Source: Rheum nobile (taxonomy: Eukaryota; Streptophyta; Magnoliopsida; Caryophyllales; Polygonaceae). Taken from it: 64,000 nt of DNA. The translations under genes and the position numbers were made by a program. The stretch lies in contig WOAB01000146.1 of NCBI GenBank assembly GCA_027886185.1, positions 558,001 through 622,000 on the forward strand, given 5' to 3'. The notes under the pieces were generated by a model. It worked only from the letters and a program-made list of their open reading frames with translations. It was not told the origin of the DNA and made no database searches. Below, piece by piece: positions 46,992 to 58,147 of the stretch (position 1 is the stretch's first letter; each line of letters begins with the position of its first letter).

Positions 46992-47563
46992 TGATACGAT
47001 TCTGATGGCTCGGATCTCGTCTGAAGCCGGATCTAGGTAGAAAATGGTCTCAGATCCTTCTCTTCGTAGCCGGATAGATACGAACCACCAGGAAGGATGG
47101 TCTGCGGCTCTCTTATGCTCACTTGGGCGAGGGTGGGGCAAGAGTGAAGGTTGTGTTTGTGAACCGTGACGTGGTTCAATCGAGTCTAACCAGTTTTGTG
47201 ACGCTGAGGCCTAAGGGGAGGAGTTCAACTCAACTACGAAGCTTAGGCATAAATTTCAACGTAACTAAAACTAAAACGATTACAAGTTTTGGCTATATAT
47301 AGCCAAAATAGTGCACGGCCTTACGGCCTTGATGTGCCTTATTTAACTTAATGGGCCGAGTCCGTATGCAGATGGGCTCGCACACCAAAACAAGAATTAA
47401 GTTAAAACTAGTAACTACTAAATAATGAACTACTAAAAACAGAAAGTATTAAAATACATAGAAAAGCTAATTAAATAGGCTTGTCGGATGCCACGGGGGA
47501 CGCCACGGTCTTGTCTTCGGCGGCTCGCCGAAGCCTGGTTCAGGACTAACCCGGAGTGCATCA
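46992..47563 (-). mobile_element. TR-GAG-like element 5' LTR
   Basis: The 572-bp LTR starts TGATGCACTCCGG on the minus strand at 47563 and ends CGTATCA at 46992. The target duplication GTAGG follows at 47564-47568. Confidence 0.92.
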
Positions 47564-47845
47564 GTAGGTATTCTACTTTAGTAGATATATAGTAGATTAC
47601 GTACAAAAAATATATGGCGGAGAATATTGTTTGCTACGTTTTTGGAAAGAATAGATTATACAAAATATTCATATTGTATGCATATCCGGCTAATATGGGC
47701 AGAGATTTTATTTTATTTTATTTTCTAAAAACCAACGAAAAAAATGAGAGTTTGACACGTGTCAAATTCAATACCGTGATGCCACGTGACAACAGAAAAT
47801 TTTGGTTCATTTTGGGAACGCCACGTGGCGTAGTATATAGTAGAT
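47564..47845 (+). repeat. Third copy of the about 270-bp G-box repeat
   Basis: The unit resumes after the element, starting with the spacer ATTCTACTTTAGTAG and carrying GACACGTGTCAAATTC, GATGCCACGTGAC and CGCCACGTGGCG. It continues the array begun at 42301. Confidence 0.88.
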
Positions 47846-49961
47846 TACCCTTCGAATCAAATACTATAATTTCTACAATTGATTATTTCCCTTATATAAG
47901 TAGTTTTAAGATATTTGTCAAAATTTTCATTTTAAGTTAGTTTCTGAAAAAGCTTTCTTGATCATGGTATTTAATATGGAGACAAAATATTAAATGTCAA
48001 GAAAAAAATAGCAAATGATTCTGAAGTAGGGAAATGCAATTTATTGTATAAATAAACAAAATAAAAATGACAAGTGCCCATGTGAAATCTTAGCTTTGAC
48101 CGCAAAAAACAGTCACATGGATCCCTGTTCGATAGGGCATCCCTTGAGCTTCGTGGCAACTTCCTTCTGAACATTGCTCCATTAATCTCAATTCTTATAA
48201 TTCTAATTAATTAATAAACATGTTCAGAGAATTATAATTAAATCATTCATGATTAGCAGGGAAACATAAAAGCCATCCAACCTCAAATCACAAGTACTTG
48301 ATTTGTACTACAATTCTGATTTTTATAATTGTTTAATCAATTAGTTAGAACACCGTCAAGTCGATTATCTACCTACAAAACACTAGCAACATGTTGGGCC
48401 CATTTTATGTTACGAATTACGATAATCAAGATAAAATACATTTCATCCCGATCCGCAACCCTTAATTTATAGTCAAACTATTTTTTTATTTTTTTTATTT
48501 TTTTGGGTACAGTCAAACTAAGTAAAAAATGATATGGAAATAAGACGTAATCAAATTAAATTATACTCCTTTCGTTCCTGAAAGTCTGTCCCGTTTGACT
48601 TTTATACACTATTCACAATTGAAGAGAATCTTCATATGGGGTCTTATTTGATTCGTCTCAACGAATACTTTGATAATATCAAAAAATTATAATTTTTATT
48701 AATATGTAATTAGAGATATTAACGATGTAAAATTCGCCTCGTCAAATATACTCTCCCCCCATGGGACAAACAAAAGGGGGTAGAGGTAGTAGAAGGTATT
48801 AGCTAGATTGTTGCAACCCAAAATAAACCTACTTAAAAGATATAATTGAAACACAAAATAACTTGATCATCAAAACATTCTGAAATATTTAGAGGTTTGA
48901 TTGGTTGATTATGTATATAAAGAAATGATATGGTAATACTTTTTAGATTGGATGTGTCTATCTTTTTGGTAACAGAAAGAGAGAATATTTGTTAGGCCAG
49001 AAATGGAGAAAATACCTTTCCAGTGCTTCGACTGTGTACGTGAGGAGCATGTGTTAGTTTAATTGACAGAAAATCCCTGTTCGTGACTCGTGAGTTTGTT
49101 AGAATTAGAATCATGATTAGGTTGAGTTAAGCATGTGAATTCTTGTGTTTTACAGATCAGAGAACAAGGATAAATGAAGTAGAATTTAACTTTCATGGTG
49201 GAATTTGGCATGAAAAGAGGAGTTGAGGAAAATGCAGAATGCAATGTCACATTAATCAGGCCTTTGAACTTGCTCATACAAATGCGATGATGCCAAAATC
49301 AAGTGACGTCAAACCAGGCTTATGGCTTGGGGGAGTTACTTACAACAGTACGCTTGCAAATTGGAAGATTACTGAATGATCACTATCATCTGCCAAAACA
49401 GTATTTCAAGGCCAAAATTTGCTCAAATCACACTGCAAACCACAAAGATGTCTCACAATCCTGGGAGTATCAGGTTAATCCAGACAGATAATGGAACCCT
49501 CAAACAATGCATTTAAGTTTTAAGTGTTTACATGCACAGCTAGCAAAAAAGAACAAAAGGAATAATCTGTAGTCAGAGTTGTATCAATCAGAACTCTCCC
49601 ATATTATAAAAAAATAGTATACAAAATTTAGAACACTCCAAAAACATGAGTATCTCTGAAAGCCAGAAATCAATGAATACAAGCAGAATTATCAGTACCC
49701 TGAAGGGAAAATGAGCAAACTCATATAGCAAGTTTGCCAAACTGGAAGAGTATTCGACAACCTATAGACGGATTGGATAGGATCATACTAGGAAGGATGA
49801 CACATATTTTTCTCAACTTCAGCAGTTCAAAAAGTTTACTCTGATAAATAATCTTGACAGAATCAATGCTCATGATCAATCTGAAAGAATGACACGAATG
49901 AGTATATGACTGACGGTTGTTGCTGTAGCGTCTTATGTATTTTCAGTGATGCCTTGAGAGT
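47846..49961. other. Intergenic; possible MITE remnant; Rab 3' flank
   Basis: Around 48570-48780 a motif (CTTTCGTTCCTGAAAGTCTGTCCCG) resembles ends of small plant DNA elements, but no clean inverted repeats or duplication are seen. No gene is recognised. The part next to 49961 is the 3' flank of the Rab gene. Confidence 0.45.
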
Positions 49962-51419
49962 TTAGGCAGAACAGCAACCATCCTTCTTCAAAGCCGATAC
50001 GTCATCTTTGCCACTGATGTCAATAGTTTGCCCTTTAGGCAAGGTTGCTGCGTCTCCCCCGATTTCAAGCGCTTTCCTGCTGACAACGTTATATATTTGG
50101 GTGAGTACTTCAGTGAACGAGTTCTCAACGTTTGTGGACTCAAGGGCAGACGTCTCCATGAAGAACGTGTTCTCCCTCTCAGCAAACGTCTTTCCATCCT
50201 CAGTGCTTACAGCACGCAAGTGCCTCAGATCAGCCTTGTTTGCCACAAGCATTATCACAATGTTGGTGTCTGTGTGATCCCGGAGCTCCTTCAACCATCT
50301 CTCTACATTCTCAAACGTCACGTGTCTGGTGACATCATAGACTAGTAGCGCACCAACAGCGCCTCTATAGTATGCACTAGTGATCGCACGGTACCTATGA
50401 AAGGAGAAGTTGGAAACGAGGAACAGACAAGTCATTTTGTGAAATTATATCATAGAAAACCTGAGCATATGTAATCAGGCAGTGACAAAATAATACAACT
50501 CTTAAACCAGCTTGCAAGGTGAAGCATGAGAAATGGCATAACTCAAAATCATTCCTTGGGTCACTCACTAATTCATAAACCATTGAGAAGAGAAGCACCT
50601 AAGTAATACATTTGCAGGATACATGACATTCTGCAGCAAAACATGAAAGACAATTGAAAAGATCATATGCTTCTTTCTTTCCGAATTCGAGTAGCCAATC
50701 TCGTCTTTTAGATTATAGTGGATTATTCAAGCTACCTGTCAGATATTTTGCATTCTAAAAATAGGGGAAGAATCACATTGATCACAATCAAAATCTATTG
50801 ACCATCCACCATCTAACCACAAATTTCAGCAAACTAAAAAATAACCCCTAACAGTAGCTGATTTAACCAGCCAAGAAGAAGATATTAAATCCCCCGTCTC
50901 ATAACAAGCTTCACATCTAAGGGCAAAATGTTGACTTTTATTCAATCATCGAAGCCATCAGAAATCGGAAAATGCAAATACATCGAGAAATACCTTCGTG
51001 ATTATAATGTGAATAACAGATCTGAATACCCTAGTAAACCCACATTTCGTAAGCAGCATCATTCAAAAGACTTGATCAGCACAAATTAACCAAAAGAAGC
51101 ACAAAACCATCTCAAGATTGCTCCTAAATCAGCACGCAACGACATAAAATCAACAGATCGGAAGCGAAAAGTATACATAGAATCGCAAGGGTTAGCACCT
51201 TTCTTGGCCGGCGGTGTCCCAAATCTGAGCCTTGACGATCTTCTCATCAACGCGGACGCTACGAGTGGCGAATTCAACACCAATGGTGGACTTTGACTCG
51301 AGGCTGAACTCGTTGCGGGTGAATCTAGAGAGGAGATTGGACTTCCCGACACCGGAGTCTCCGATGAGCACGACTTTGAAGAGGTAATCGTAGTCGTCGT
51401 CGGCTCTGAAAGTCGACAT
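49962..51419 (-). CDS. RABA1-type Rab GTPase (Rab11 family), 217 aa
   Basis: Two exons, 51199-51419 and 49962-50394, join in frame across a GT/AG intron of 804 bp (50395-51198) that splits the codon after GQE. Signature elements are GDSGVGKSNL (P-loop), the switch I Thr in KSTIGVEF, WDTAGQERY (switch II), NKAD and ETSAL (guanine binding). It ends GCCSA, a double-Cys geranylgeranylation motif. The sequence closely follows RABA1 members (YRAITSAYYRGAVGALLVYD). The family acts in trafficking from the trans-Golgi/recycling endosome to the plasma membrane and cell plate. The residue before NKAD is Ala where Gly is usual, a conservative change. Length and motifs are complete, so it should be functional. 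Confidence 0.95.
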
Positions 51420-51641
51420 TTTAGGGGGAAATTCTCGCTTTTCTCAGTAGGAATTCTCTGAAGGGGTGCGAGAATTCGGAAGGTCAAAAGGTTTTTTGGA
51501 GTTGGGATTTGATTCAAATGGAGAGAGAATTGGTGGGATGGGTTGAAGACAAGAGGTAGGCAGCCATGAATGGAGAAAAGGGTTTGAATATCGAAGGAAG
51601 TGGAAAGCGTATTGCGCGTGAGCCCCCGTGCGCGCATGCCT

Positions 51642-51688
51642 GTCACGTGACTTGTATTAACATATGTGTCAGGGTCTGACACATATGT
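51642..51688 (+). promoter_or_regulatory. G-box palindrome and 13-bp inverted repeat upstream of the Rab gene
   Basis: GTCACGTGAC (51642-51651) is a 10-bp palindrome with a CACGTG core. Ten bases on, ACATATGTGTCAG (51660-51672) and its exact reverse complement (51676-51688) flank a GGT spacer. They lie about 225-270 bp upstream of the ATG. A regulatory role is inferred from position and symmetry. Confidence 0.5.
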
Positions 51689-51690
51689 GA

Positions 51691-52241
51691 CATTTTTTAC
51701 CTTTTGCCTCTTCTTATCGCAAACTCGTAATCTTTATTGTAATTACTCATCCCTCGTAATCTTTATCCTAACTGATTAGTGCGACACGCACGTAATTTAT
51801 ATAATTATATCTTTTTTATAATTATAAATTAATTTGACATTTAGAAAAAAATATATAGAAATTTTTATAGTTAAATAATTTAAATTGTTTTATCCAAATA
51901 GCAAAAATTTAAATTAGGGTGTATTATGTAATGTAGTTAGGTTTCAATTTAATAATGTTTTGTGAATTTTTATTTTTTTTGTGATAGAGAGATCTAAACC
52001 TCTAACATTTATTAAAAAAATATGGCTAACTAGAAACTAGACAGGGGAGAGTCATACCCCTTACATCATTTATTAAAATAGATTTAACAAGATCAGGAGG
52101 GATGAGTAATTAGCTAGACCAACAAGATGGTTAGTTTTCCGATACTCTAACATTTATTTATTTTTTGTGATTTATTTGTAATCTTTTTTATTTATTTGGA
52201 TTTAAAATTTAAAAATTTAGTGCTAAATTTAGGATAAAAAG
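51691..52241. other. Intergenic, AT-rich
   Basis: No gene or element border is recognised between the Rab upstream region and the MITE. Confidence 0.5.
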
Positions 52242-52667
52242 TAAGGGTGTTCATCCGGTCCGATGGATCGGATTTTTTGAAAATGGTGGACCGGAGACCG
52301 GACCGGATCGAATAGGTCCGGTCCGGTTCAGTTCCGGTCCGGTCTAAGACCGGATTGGACCGGACTTTATTTAAACAAAATAAAAAAGTTCATTCTTATT
52401 TAAAATCTAAAAAAATATCTATAAAACATATATACTCCTAACTTATTAAATTTAAAAAAATATTTATAAAAAAATACATATAAATCTCCAAAAAAATATA
52501 TAAATTAAAAAAAAAATTAAAAAAATCCGGTCCACCGGTCCGGATCGGTTTTTTTCCGGGTTTGGACCGGACCGGAACCGGATTAAGGGAAATCCTTGGA
52601 CCGGAGACCGGACCAGAATTTCAGCAGTCCGGTCTTTTCCGGTCCGGGCCAATTTTGAACAGCCCTA
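52242..52667. mobile_element. hAT-type MITE, 426 bp, 8-bp duplication
   Basis: ATAAAAAG flanks it exactly at 52234-52241 and 52668-52675. The ends TAAGGGTGTTCA and (complement of the right end) TAGGGCTGTTCA match except for two positions. Both arms consist of repeated CCGGTCCGGT/GACCGGACCGG motifs around an AT-rich centre. There is no transposase. The 8-bp duplication and the terminal motif point to hAT. Confidence 0.9.
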
Positions 52668-52738
52668 ATAAAAAGATATGATATATAATTAAATTTATTT
52701 TTAAAAGTAAAAAAGGGAGAGAATGATGTGTAACTAGA

Positions 52739-53150
52739 GGTGTCAAACGGGTCGGGGTCAGGTTTAAGCCTATCGGGTCGGGTCGATTGCAGGTCAGAAT
52801 TTGCGGGTCGATTGTGGGTCGGGTCGTTGCGGGTCAGGTACGGGTTGACCCAGCGGGTCGAGAGCGCCTACTCAAAATTTTATAAAATGAATATTAAAAT
52901 AATATTTTAATTAAAACAAAAAATAATAAATCAAAAAAATATTATTATATAATATTTTAATAATAAAATATATTATAATATTTAATATATAAAATATAAA
53001 CACATTTGTATTGATCCAACAGGTCAATGACCCAACCCATAAATTTTCGGGTCGAACGGATCGAGTCACTTTTGACCCAATACTTTTCGAATCGAGTCTC
53101 AACACAAAAAACGCAGGTCGGATCGGGTTTGCTGGTCTAGTCAGTACTAG
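52739..53150. mobile_element. Probable second hAT-like MITE with GGGTCG repeats
   Basis: The left end AGAGGTGTCAAACGGGTCG is typical of hAT MITEs. Arms of GGGTCGGGTCG-type repeats (52748-52860 and 53019-53135) surround an AT-rich core. I find no matching right terminus or duplication, so the right border is approximate. Confidence 0.5.
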
Positions 53151-54455
53151 CTTTAATAAGAAAGTGTTATATGATATAATGAAATTTTAATTTAATATAT
53201 ATACTAAATTACCCCTCCTTTAGTTTTTACTCAAAGTAGATAAACTTGCACATTCAAATTATTTCATGAAATGGAATTTAAGCGAAATTCTGGTATAATT
53301 ACTCAATGATATGAGATATGTGAATCCTTTAATTATTTAAGTTTTTGTTATGTACACGAACCATCTCTAAAATCCGAGAAAGTAAATGTTGATTTAAGTA
53401 TGAGAAAAAGATTTAATTCATTATGCTTATCGATCTAATGCAAAATATCAACAAGTAACCATGAAACTCTAATTGTTTATTTTCTTTATCTATCTATATT
53501 TATATTAAAATTCTAATTATTTTTTATATGTATGAGTTCGTGAGCAATATCACGTATGTAAATCTCAATGTGTAAATTCAATTTTATTATTTTCTTTGAT
53601 TTTGATATTTACATATTCTATTTCTTATCTATTTATTTTTTACCTAAAATAACTTACCTTAATTATACAAATATTAGAATCTCAAAAACTATTTATATAT
53701 TTTTACCTTATTAGTTTTTTTATTTGTAAAAAAAAATTGGTTATAATATATTTCTACCTTATTAGTTAGGTTCGTTCTTATAGTTTTAACACTTAAATTT
53801 ATATATATGATACCATGTAGTTTACGAGGGACGCTCCGGTAAAACAAAAATTATGGTAAAACGAAAGTATTAATCTGGAGCGTTGAATTGATGATGATGG
53901 ATGGTTGGATGATTGGGCCTTATAATAGATATGGTAGGGGTGTAACCACCAAATCTACTCTCATAAAGCAATTATTTATTTTTTAATTAGGAACATCATA
54001 CAATTTACTAATCGGTCGAGTATGTTGTTATGTACTTTATCAGGCCATATTTATACGAAGTCAGTCCACATTTATACGAAGTCAGGTCAATGCTCTGATA
54101 TATCACAAGTTTTCAAATGTTCTGATTCCAAATTTTATAGCAATATTCACTTTACTATGCCACATTTGTAAAAGTTAAGTTTTGTGATATAACAGAACAT
54201 TAACCTGAAATGTTCATATATCATAAAAAGTAAAATTAAATTTCAGAGCATTATGTACTTTATCAGGCCATATTTATACGAAGTCATATCAATGTTCTTT
54301 TTCTATAGATGAGCACCTTTAATTTTCTTCTTTGTAAACAAATGGGAAGAAGTTTGAATGTATCATATTATATATTATGGACTCTAATTACCATCCTCCA
54401 ATGTGTTCTAGTTTGAGTCTTTCCGCTATTTTGTTAAAGTTGTTGTTGGTTTCAG
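53151..54455. other. Intergenic, AT-rich, no gene seen
   Basis: It contains a direct repeat of CAGGCCATATTTATACGAAGTCA (for example 54041 and 54264). No coding homology is recognised upstream of the ALIX exons. Confidence 0.5.
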
Positions 54456-55432
54456 GATGACATACTTCCAAAGCTTATGACATGTACTGGATCTCATGAA
54501 GATCTCTTCAAGAAGGAGATTGGGAAGTACGATAATATTTCTGAACACATTTCTCAAAATCTTGAAGCACATGAACAATTGTTGATGCAAATCGAGGTTA
54601 CTTTCTCTCTTCAACTTTTATTAATAACAATTGTTTTAATATAGTCTCCATCAATTCTAGTTTTGAATTATGGCTCATACTGTTTTGCAGGCATAAAATG
54701 ACTAGTTCTCTGTTATCTTTAACCTTGATGATTATAAAGGTTAGCATTCCGCGTGTATTGAATATCCTGATTTAATGTCTTTTTCATTCACATTTCAAAG
54801 TCAATATACTAAATGCCTAGATTTGATGTTTGGTTGTTGGTGCTGCATATATTGTACCGAGTAGTTTTTGAAAATTTATGGGCATGGCTGGTTGCACAGC
54901 CTGATTCCTATTTGGTTTAACAGTAATTATAAAGTTCAGATTCGAGTGACAATGTTGAAACTCTTGCAGCATCCCGTGAGAGGTCTTATAAGCAAATTCA
55001 ATCGGCCATAGCAAAGTACAGAGAAATCAAGGAGAACATTAATGAGGGATTGAAGTTCTATGTAACTCTCCAGGTATACAATAAATCTTAGTTCTCTTGC
55101 CACCGCTCAGAGTGTGAACTTTTTCAGTAAATGCATTCTCATGTTTATCATCGTCTTACAAGGAGCTTGAGTTGAGCTTGATTGACAATGCTTCCTCTTT
55201 ACAGGATGCAATCAACAATGTGAAGCAGCAGTGCAGTGACTTTATGATGACCCAAAACATTCAGTGCCGAGAAATGATAGACGAGGTTCAACGTCAAATC
55301 TCTGGACTTAGCTTCTAGGATAGAAACTCCAACTCCCAGCAGAACTACCCTCTAGTGTCACAACAACAACATAGAACTAACATGCCTGAGCAGCCAACGG
55401 GTCCCGCCAATCTAGCCCCTCCTCGTCCCTAA
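54456..55432 (+). pseudogene. ALIX: ALIX (BRO1/V-domain ESCRT adaptor), C-terminal exons, broken
   Basis: Four exon-like pieces with AG/GT borders: 54456-54596 (DDILPKLMTCTGSHEDLFKK), 54691-54739, 54940-55073 (SREKS-type, SAIAKYREIKENINEGLKFY) and 55205-55432 (DAINNVKQQCSDFMMTQNIQ, then a Pro/Gln tail). They match the end of the V domain of plant ALIX. The second piece has two in-frame stops (TAA and TAG before FSVIFNLDDYK) and the fourth has TAG at 55316-55318 after QISGLSF. The BRO1 domain and most of the V domain are absent upstream. Retained introns argue for a DNA-level copy and against a retrocopy. Confidence 0.87.
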
Positions 55433-55943
55433 CCACCTAAATATTTCATAAACAAAGAAGTAACAAAGATAGAAACAAGCCAAAGAACTAAATATTTCAT
55501 GTGATTCACAAGCCAATTTCTTGTGTTAATATTAACTTAACACCCATGAAATCCTATGCAAAGATGGAGATGCCAGAGATATGATTCACAAAATGACATG
55601 TCTCAACTAACCTCAACAATGTTATAATTACAGAACTACACATTTCATATGATTGACAGATATTCTCTCTTCAATATCCAAAGAACTACATATTTCATAT
55701 GATTCATTGGACGATTTCTTTCACTTTATTTTAAAAGATACACACAACAACAAAGAAATCCATCAAAGACATACACATAGGAATTTTATTTCATATGATT
55801 CACGGGCCATGAATACTACCAGCTTTTCGATAACGCTCTTAGCGAAGGCGAGCGAATCGGTGGCGACGAACTTGGAATCAGAGAGGTACTTGTAGCCAGT
55901 GATGCAGCGCTTGACGTAGTGCTTGACGAGGCTCATTTTACAG
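55433..55943. other. Spacer between ALIX and CesA fragments
   Basis: It contains several TTTCATATGATTCA-type repeats (55643-55805). A minus-strand frame reads MSLVKHYVKRCITGYKYLSD (55933 downwards) that looks protein-like but that I cannot assign. Confidence 0.4.
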
Positions 55944-56520
55944 GTCAGAGTATATGCCATCTTAACAAACGCTCCCTTCAGTCTCAACCTTGATTGTGAT
56001 CACTATGTCAACAACAACAACAACAAGGCAGTTAGGGAGGCCATGTGCTTCCTCATGGACCCTGTAGTTGGTCCAAATGTCTGTTACGTGCAATTCCCAC
56101 AAAGATTTGACGGTATTGACAAGAGTGGCATATATGCCAATCGCAATGTTGTCTTCTTTGATGTTAGTCACCGCCCTTCATAAAACTAAACTCTAAATAC
56201 AATCTAAGGATATCATTTCTCTCAAGAAAGTGTCTTTAAAATTTCTGAGTGCATGTTAACATGAGAGGGCTTGATGGTCTACAAGGAGTCAAGGACCAGT
56301 GTATGTTGGAACATGTTGTGTCTTCAACAGACAAGCACTTTATGGATATAGCCATGCATCTCTGCCAGGTAAGCGCAAGTCGTCATCTTCGTGTTGTTGT
56401 TGTCCTTCCAAGAAGAAGGCGTCAAAGGACGACTCAGAGCTTTATAAAGAATCCATGCGTGAAGATCTAGACGCTGCCATTTTTAACCTCAAGGAAATCA
56501 ACAGTAAGCAACCTACATAA
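55944..56520 (+). pseudogene. Cellulose synthase (CesA) catalytic fragment, broken
   Basis: Exon-like piece 55944-56162 encodes LTNAPFSLNLDCDHYVNN through AVREAMCFLMDPVVG and YVQFPQRFDGIDKSG to NRNVVFFD, including the catalytic DCD. An in-frame expansion gives five Asn after HYV. A likely intron (56163-56254) has lost its acceptor AG (GCAT in place of GCAG). The next piece (NMRGLDGLQG) has an 8-bp insertion that shifts frame, after which CCVFNRQALYGY and CCCCPSKKKASKDDSELYKE continue to a stop at 56520. The zinc-finger N-terminus, other catalytic motifs and membrane helices are missing. Confidence 0.9.
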
Positions 56521-58147
56521 AGTGCTTGTCTGTTGAACACACGTGAGCAGATGAACTAGAATCACAACGAGGCTCATTCAGCAACCACATTCTATGTGTG
56601 CATAAGCTTGGCACTAATTTCTTCCTTCTCTCCCTTTGAAACTTTAAATTCCTGAAGCAATCAATGACAGCAGATTAGGGAGGAGTGAGGCCACCAATAA
56701 CAGCTTAGTGTTGGAACTCATTTTATAAAGTGGCACCGGGTACTTTTCCGGGCACAATTCTGGTGGGCTCCGGCCAATGTCAACACCGGAAAAAGGAAGC
56801 ATTGGCTTCGTCTCCGCGAGCACATTCTCATAATGTACTCATACGGTAAAAATGATTTCCGTTTGAATGAGAAATGGAGGCCCAAAGTTGGTTGCATGCA
56901 ATGCATAAACTTGGGAACATGTTGGGTACAAATTTGTCCCACATTGAAAGTTTGGAGATAAATCTCCTAGTATATATACTAGGAAATTGGATCCAAGGTT
57001 GTGGCCTTGGGTCACCACCAATGTGTAATGGAGAGAGGACGGGTTGGATCGGATCGGGCTTGGGCTGGCCAGCCAACGCCCTATCTTTTTGGGCCGATCC
57101 AAAAGGCCCATCAGTGGGCTTTGACCTAGTCTGGACAGCTGGGCTTTGACTGATTCCTGGAGAGATTTCGGGGCTGCATACCCAGTCTTCCTCCACGTTC
57201 AACAGCTCCTGCTTTCTCTCCTCAACGTTCCAATCTGTTGAAGCAAAAGAACAGTTCTGTTCTCATTCGTTAGACACCAGAACATCAATCTCCTTTTCCT
57301 CCCTTCTCTGTTTTCTAAATCGAGTCTGAGAGTACTACACAGAACGCGTTCGTAGACTTCTGATCTTTGGTTGCGCAATTCAGAAGAGCTTGCAGTTGTA
57401 TCCTGGGATTCGGAACGCCGAAAAACCGTCGTAATACAGGGCGTTTTCAGAATTAAGGAAAGAGATCCAGTCTCGACTCTGCACCGGATCCAATCCGAAT
57501 ATCGTTCGGTATACTTTCGTTGTTTAATTACAATTTATGTGCGGTTTTTAATTATTGCAGTTTAATTCTGTTCGATTCTGAAATAGTGTTCCTACAGTCT
57601 TAATTCTGAAATTTTTTGCTTAAACTGCATATCGCACTAACGAATCTTGTTTCTGAGTTCGTACACAGTGCATGAATTTTTTCTTTATCTGCGGTTTATA
57701 AATTTCTCGCAAGAACTATATTCGAATTAATTTCGAATATGTATATCTGCTTTTTTCTAACATTTTGCCGCAGGGAAATTATTTTCGCAAATTAAATTCG
57801 TATCTGTATCTGCGCTTACTAATCTGCTTTTCGCAGGAACTGAATTCAATTTTTTTTTCCGATTTTGTATCTGCATTTGTCTAACTTGTTTTCGCAGGAA
57901 TTCAATTCGAATTTATTTCAAATTAAATTCGAATCTGTATCTGCGGCTTTCTAACTTGTTTTTGCAGGAACAAAATCGCTTCTGGAATTCATTCGAATTA
58001 ATTTCGAATCTGAACATTTTCGGCCATCTGTACTGCTGTACAGAAAAAATCAAAAAAAAATCATTTCGATTCTGGAATTTAATTTGAGATTTAAATTGTT
58101 TCCGTACTGATTTTTGTTTTACGTTTTTGTGAACAGATTCTGATTTC
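56521..58147 (+). mobile_element. Copia element 5' part: probable LTR and long leader
   Basis: TGTTGGGTACAAATTTGTCCCACATTG at about 56920 looks like a Copia LTR start, and TATATATAC near 56972 like its TATA box. I cannot fix the LTR end or a primer site before the gag ATG at 58148, so the element is diverged or rearranged. Sequence 56521-56919 is unassigned. Confidence 0.5.
57640..58060 (+). repeat. Degenerate 60-90-bp repeats with acceptor-like ends
   Basis: Units share GTATCTGC, CTAACTTGTTTTCGCAGGAA and AATTCGAATTAATTTCGAAT. Starts fall near 57740, 57800, 57860 and 57935. Each TTTTCGCAG/TTTTTGCAG resembles a 3' splice site. Confidence 0.65.

Larger units (their letters stand above)
42809..47563 (-). 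mobile_element. Non-autonomous LTR element (TR-GAG-like) with GTAGG duplication
   Basis: GTAGG flanks it at 42804-42808 and 47564-47568. The LTRs (about 570 bp) are at 46992-47563 (5', minus orientation) and 42809-43375 plus 2 bp at 45804-45805 (3'). The primer site adjoins the 5' LTR and a polypurine tract (GGGAGAGAGAA on the minus strand) adjoins the 3' LTR. The internal region, about 1.19 kb without the nested solo LTR, has one ORF and no protease, integrase or polymerase. It must rely on enzymes supplied by others. Confidence 0.9.

Noticed and set aside
51086..51682. 198-codon minus-strand frame across the Rab first exon
   Set aside because: It overlaps the Rab coding exon in another frame and shows no domain.
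55763..55933. Minus-strand frame MSLVKHYVKRCITGYKY as a gene
   Set aside because: It looks protein-like but I recognise no family, and it borders pseudogene fragments; recorded only as unassigned.
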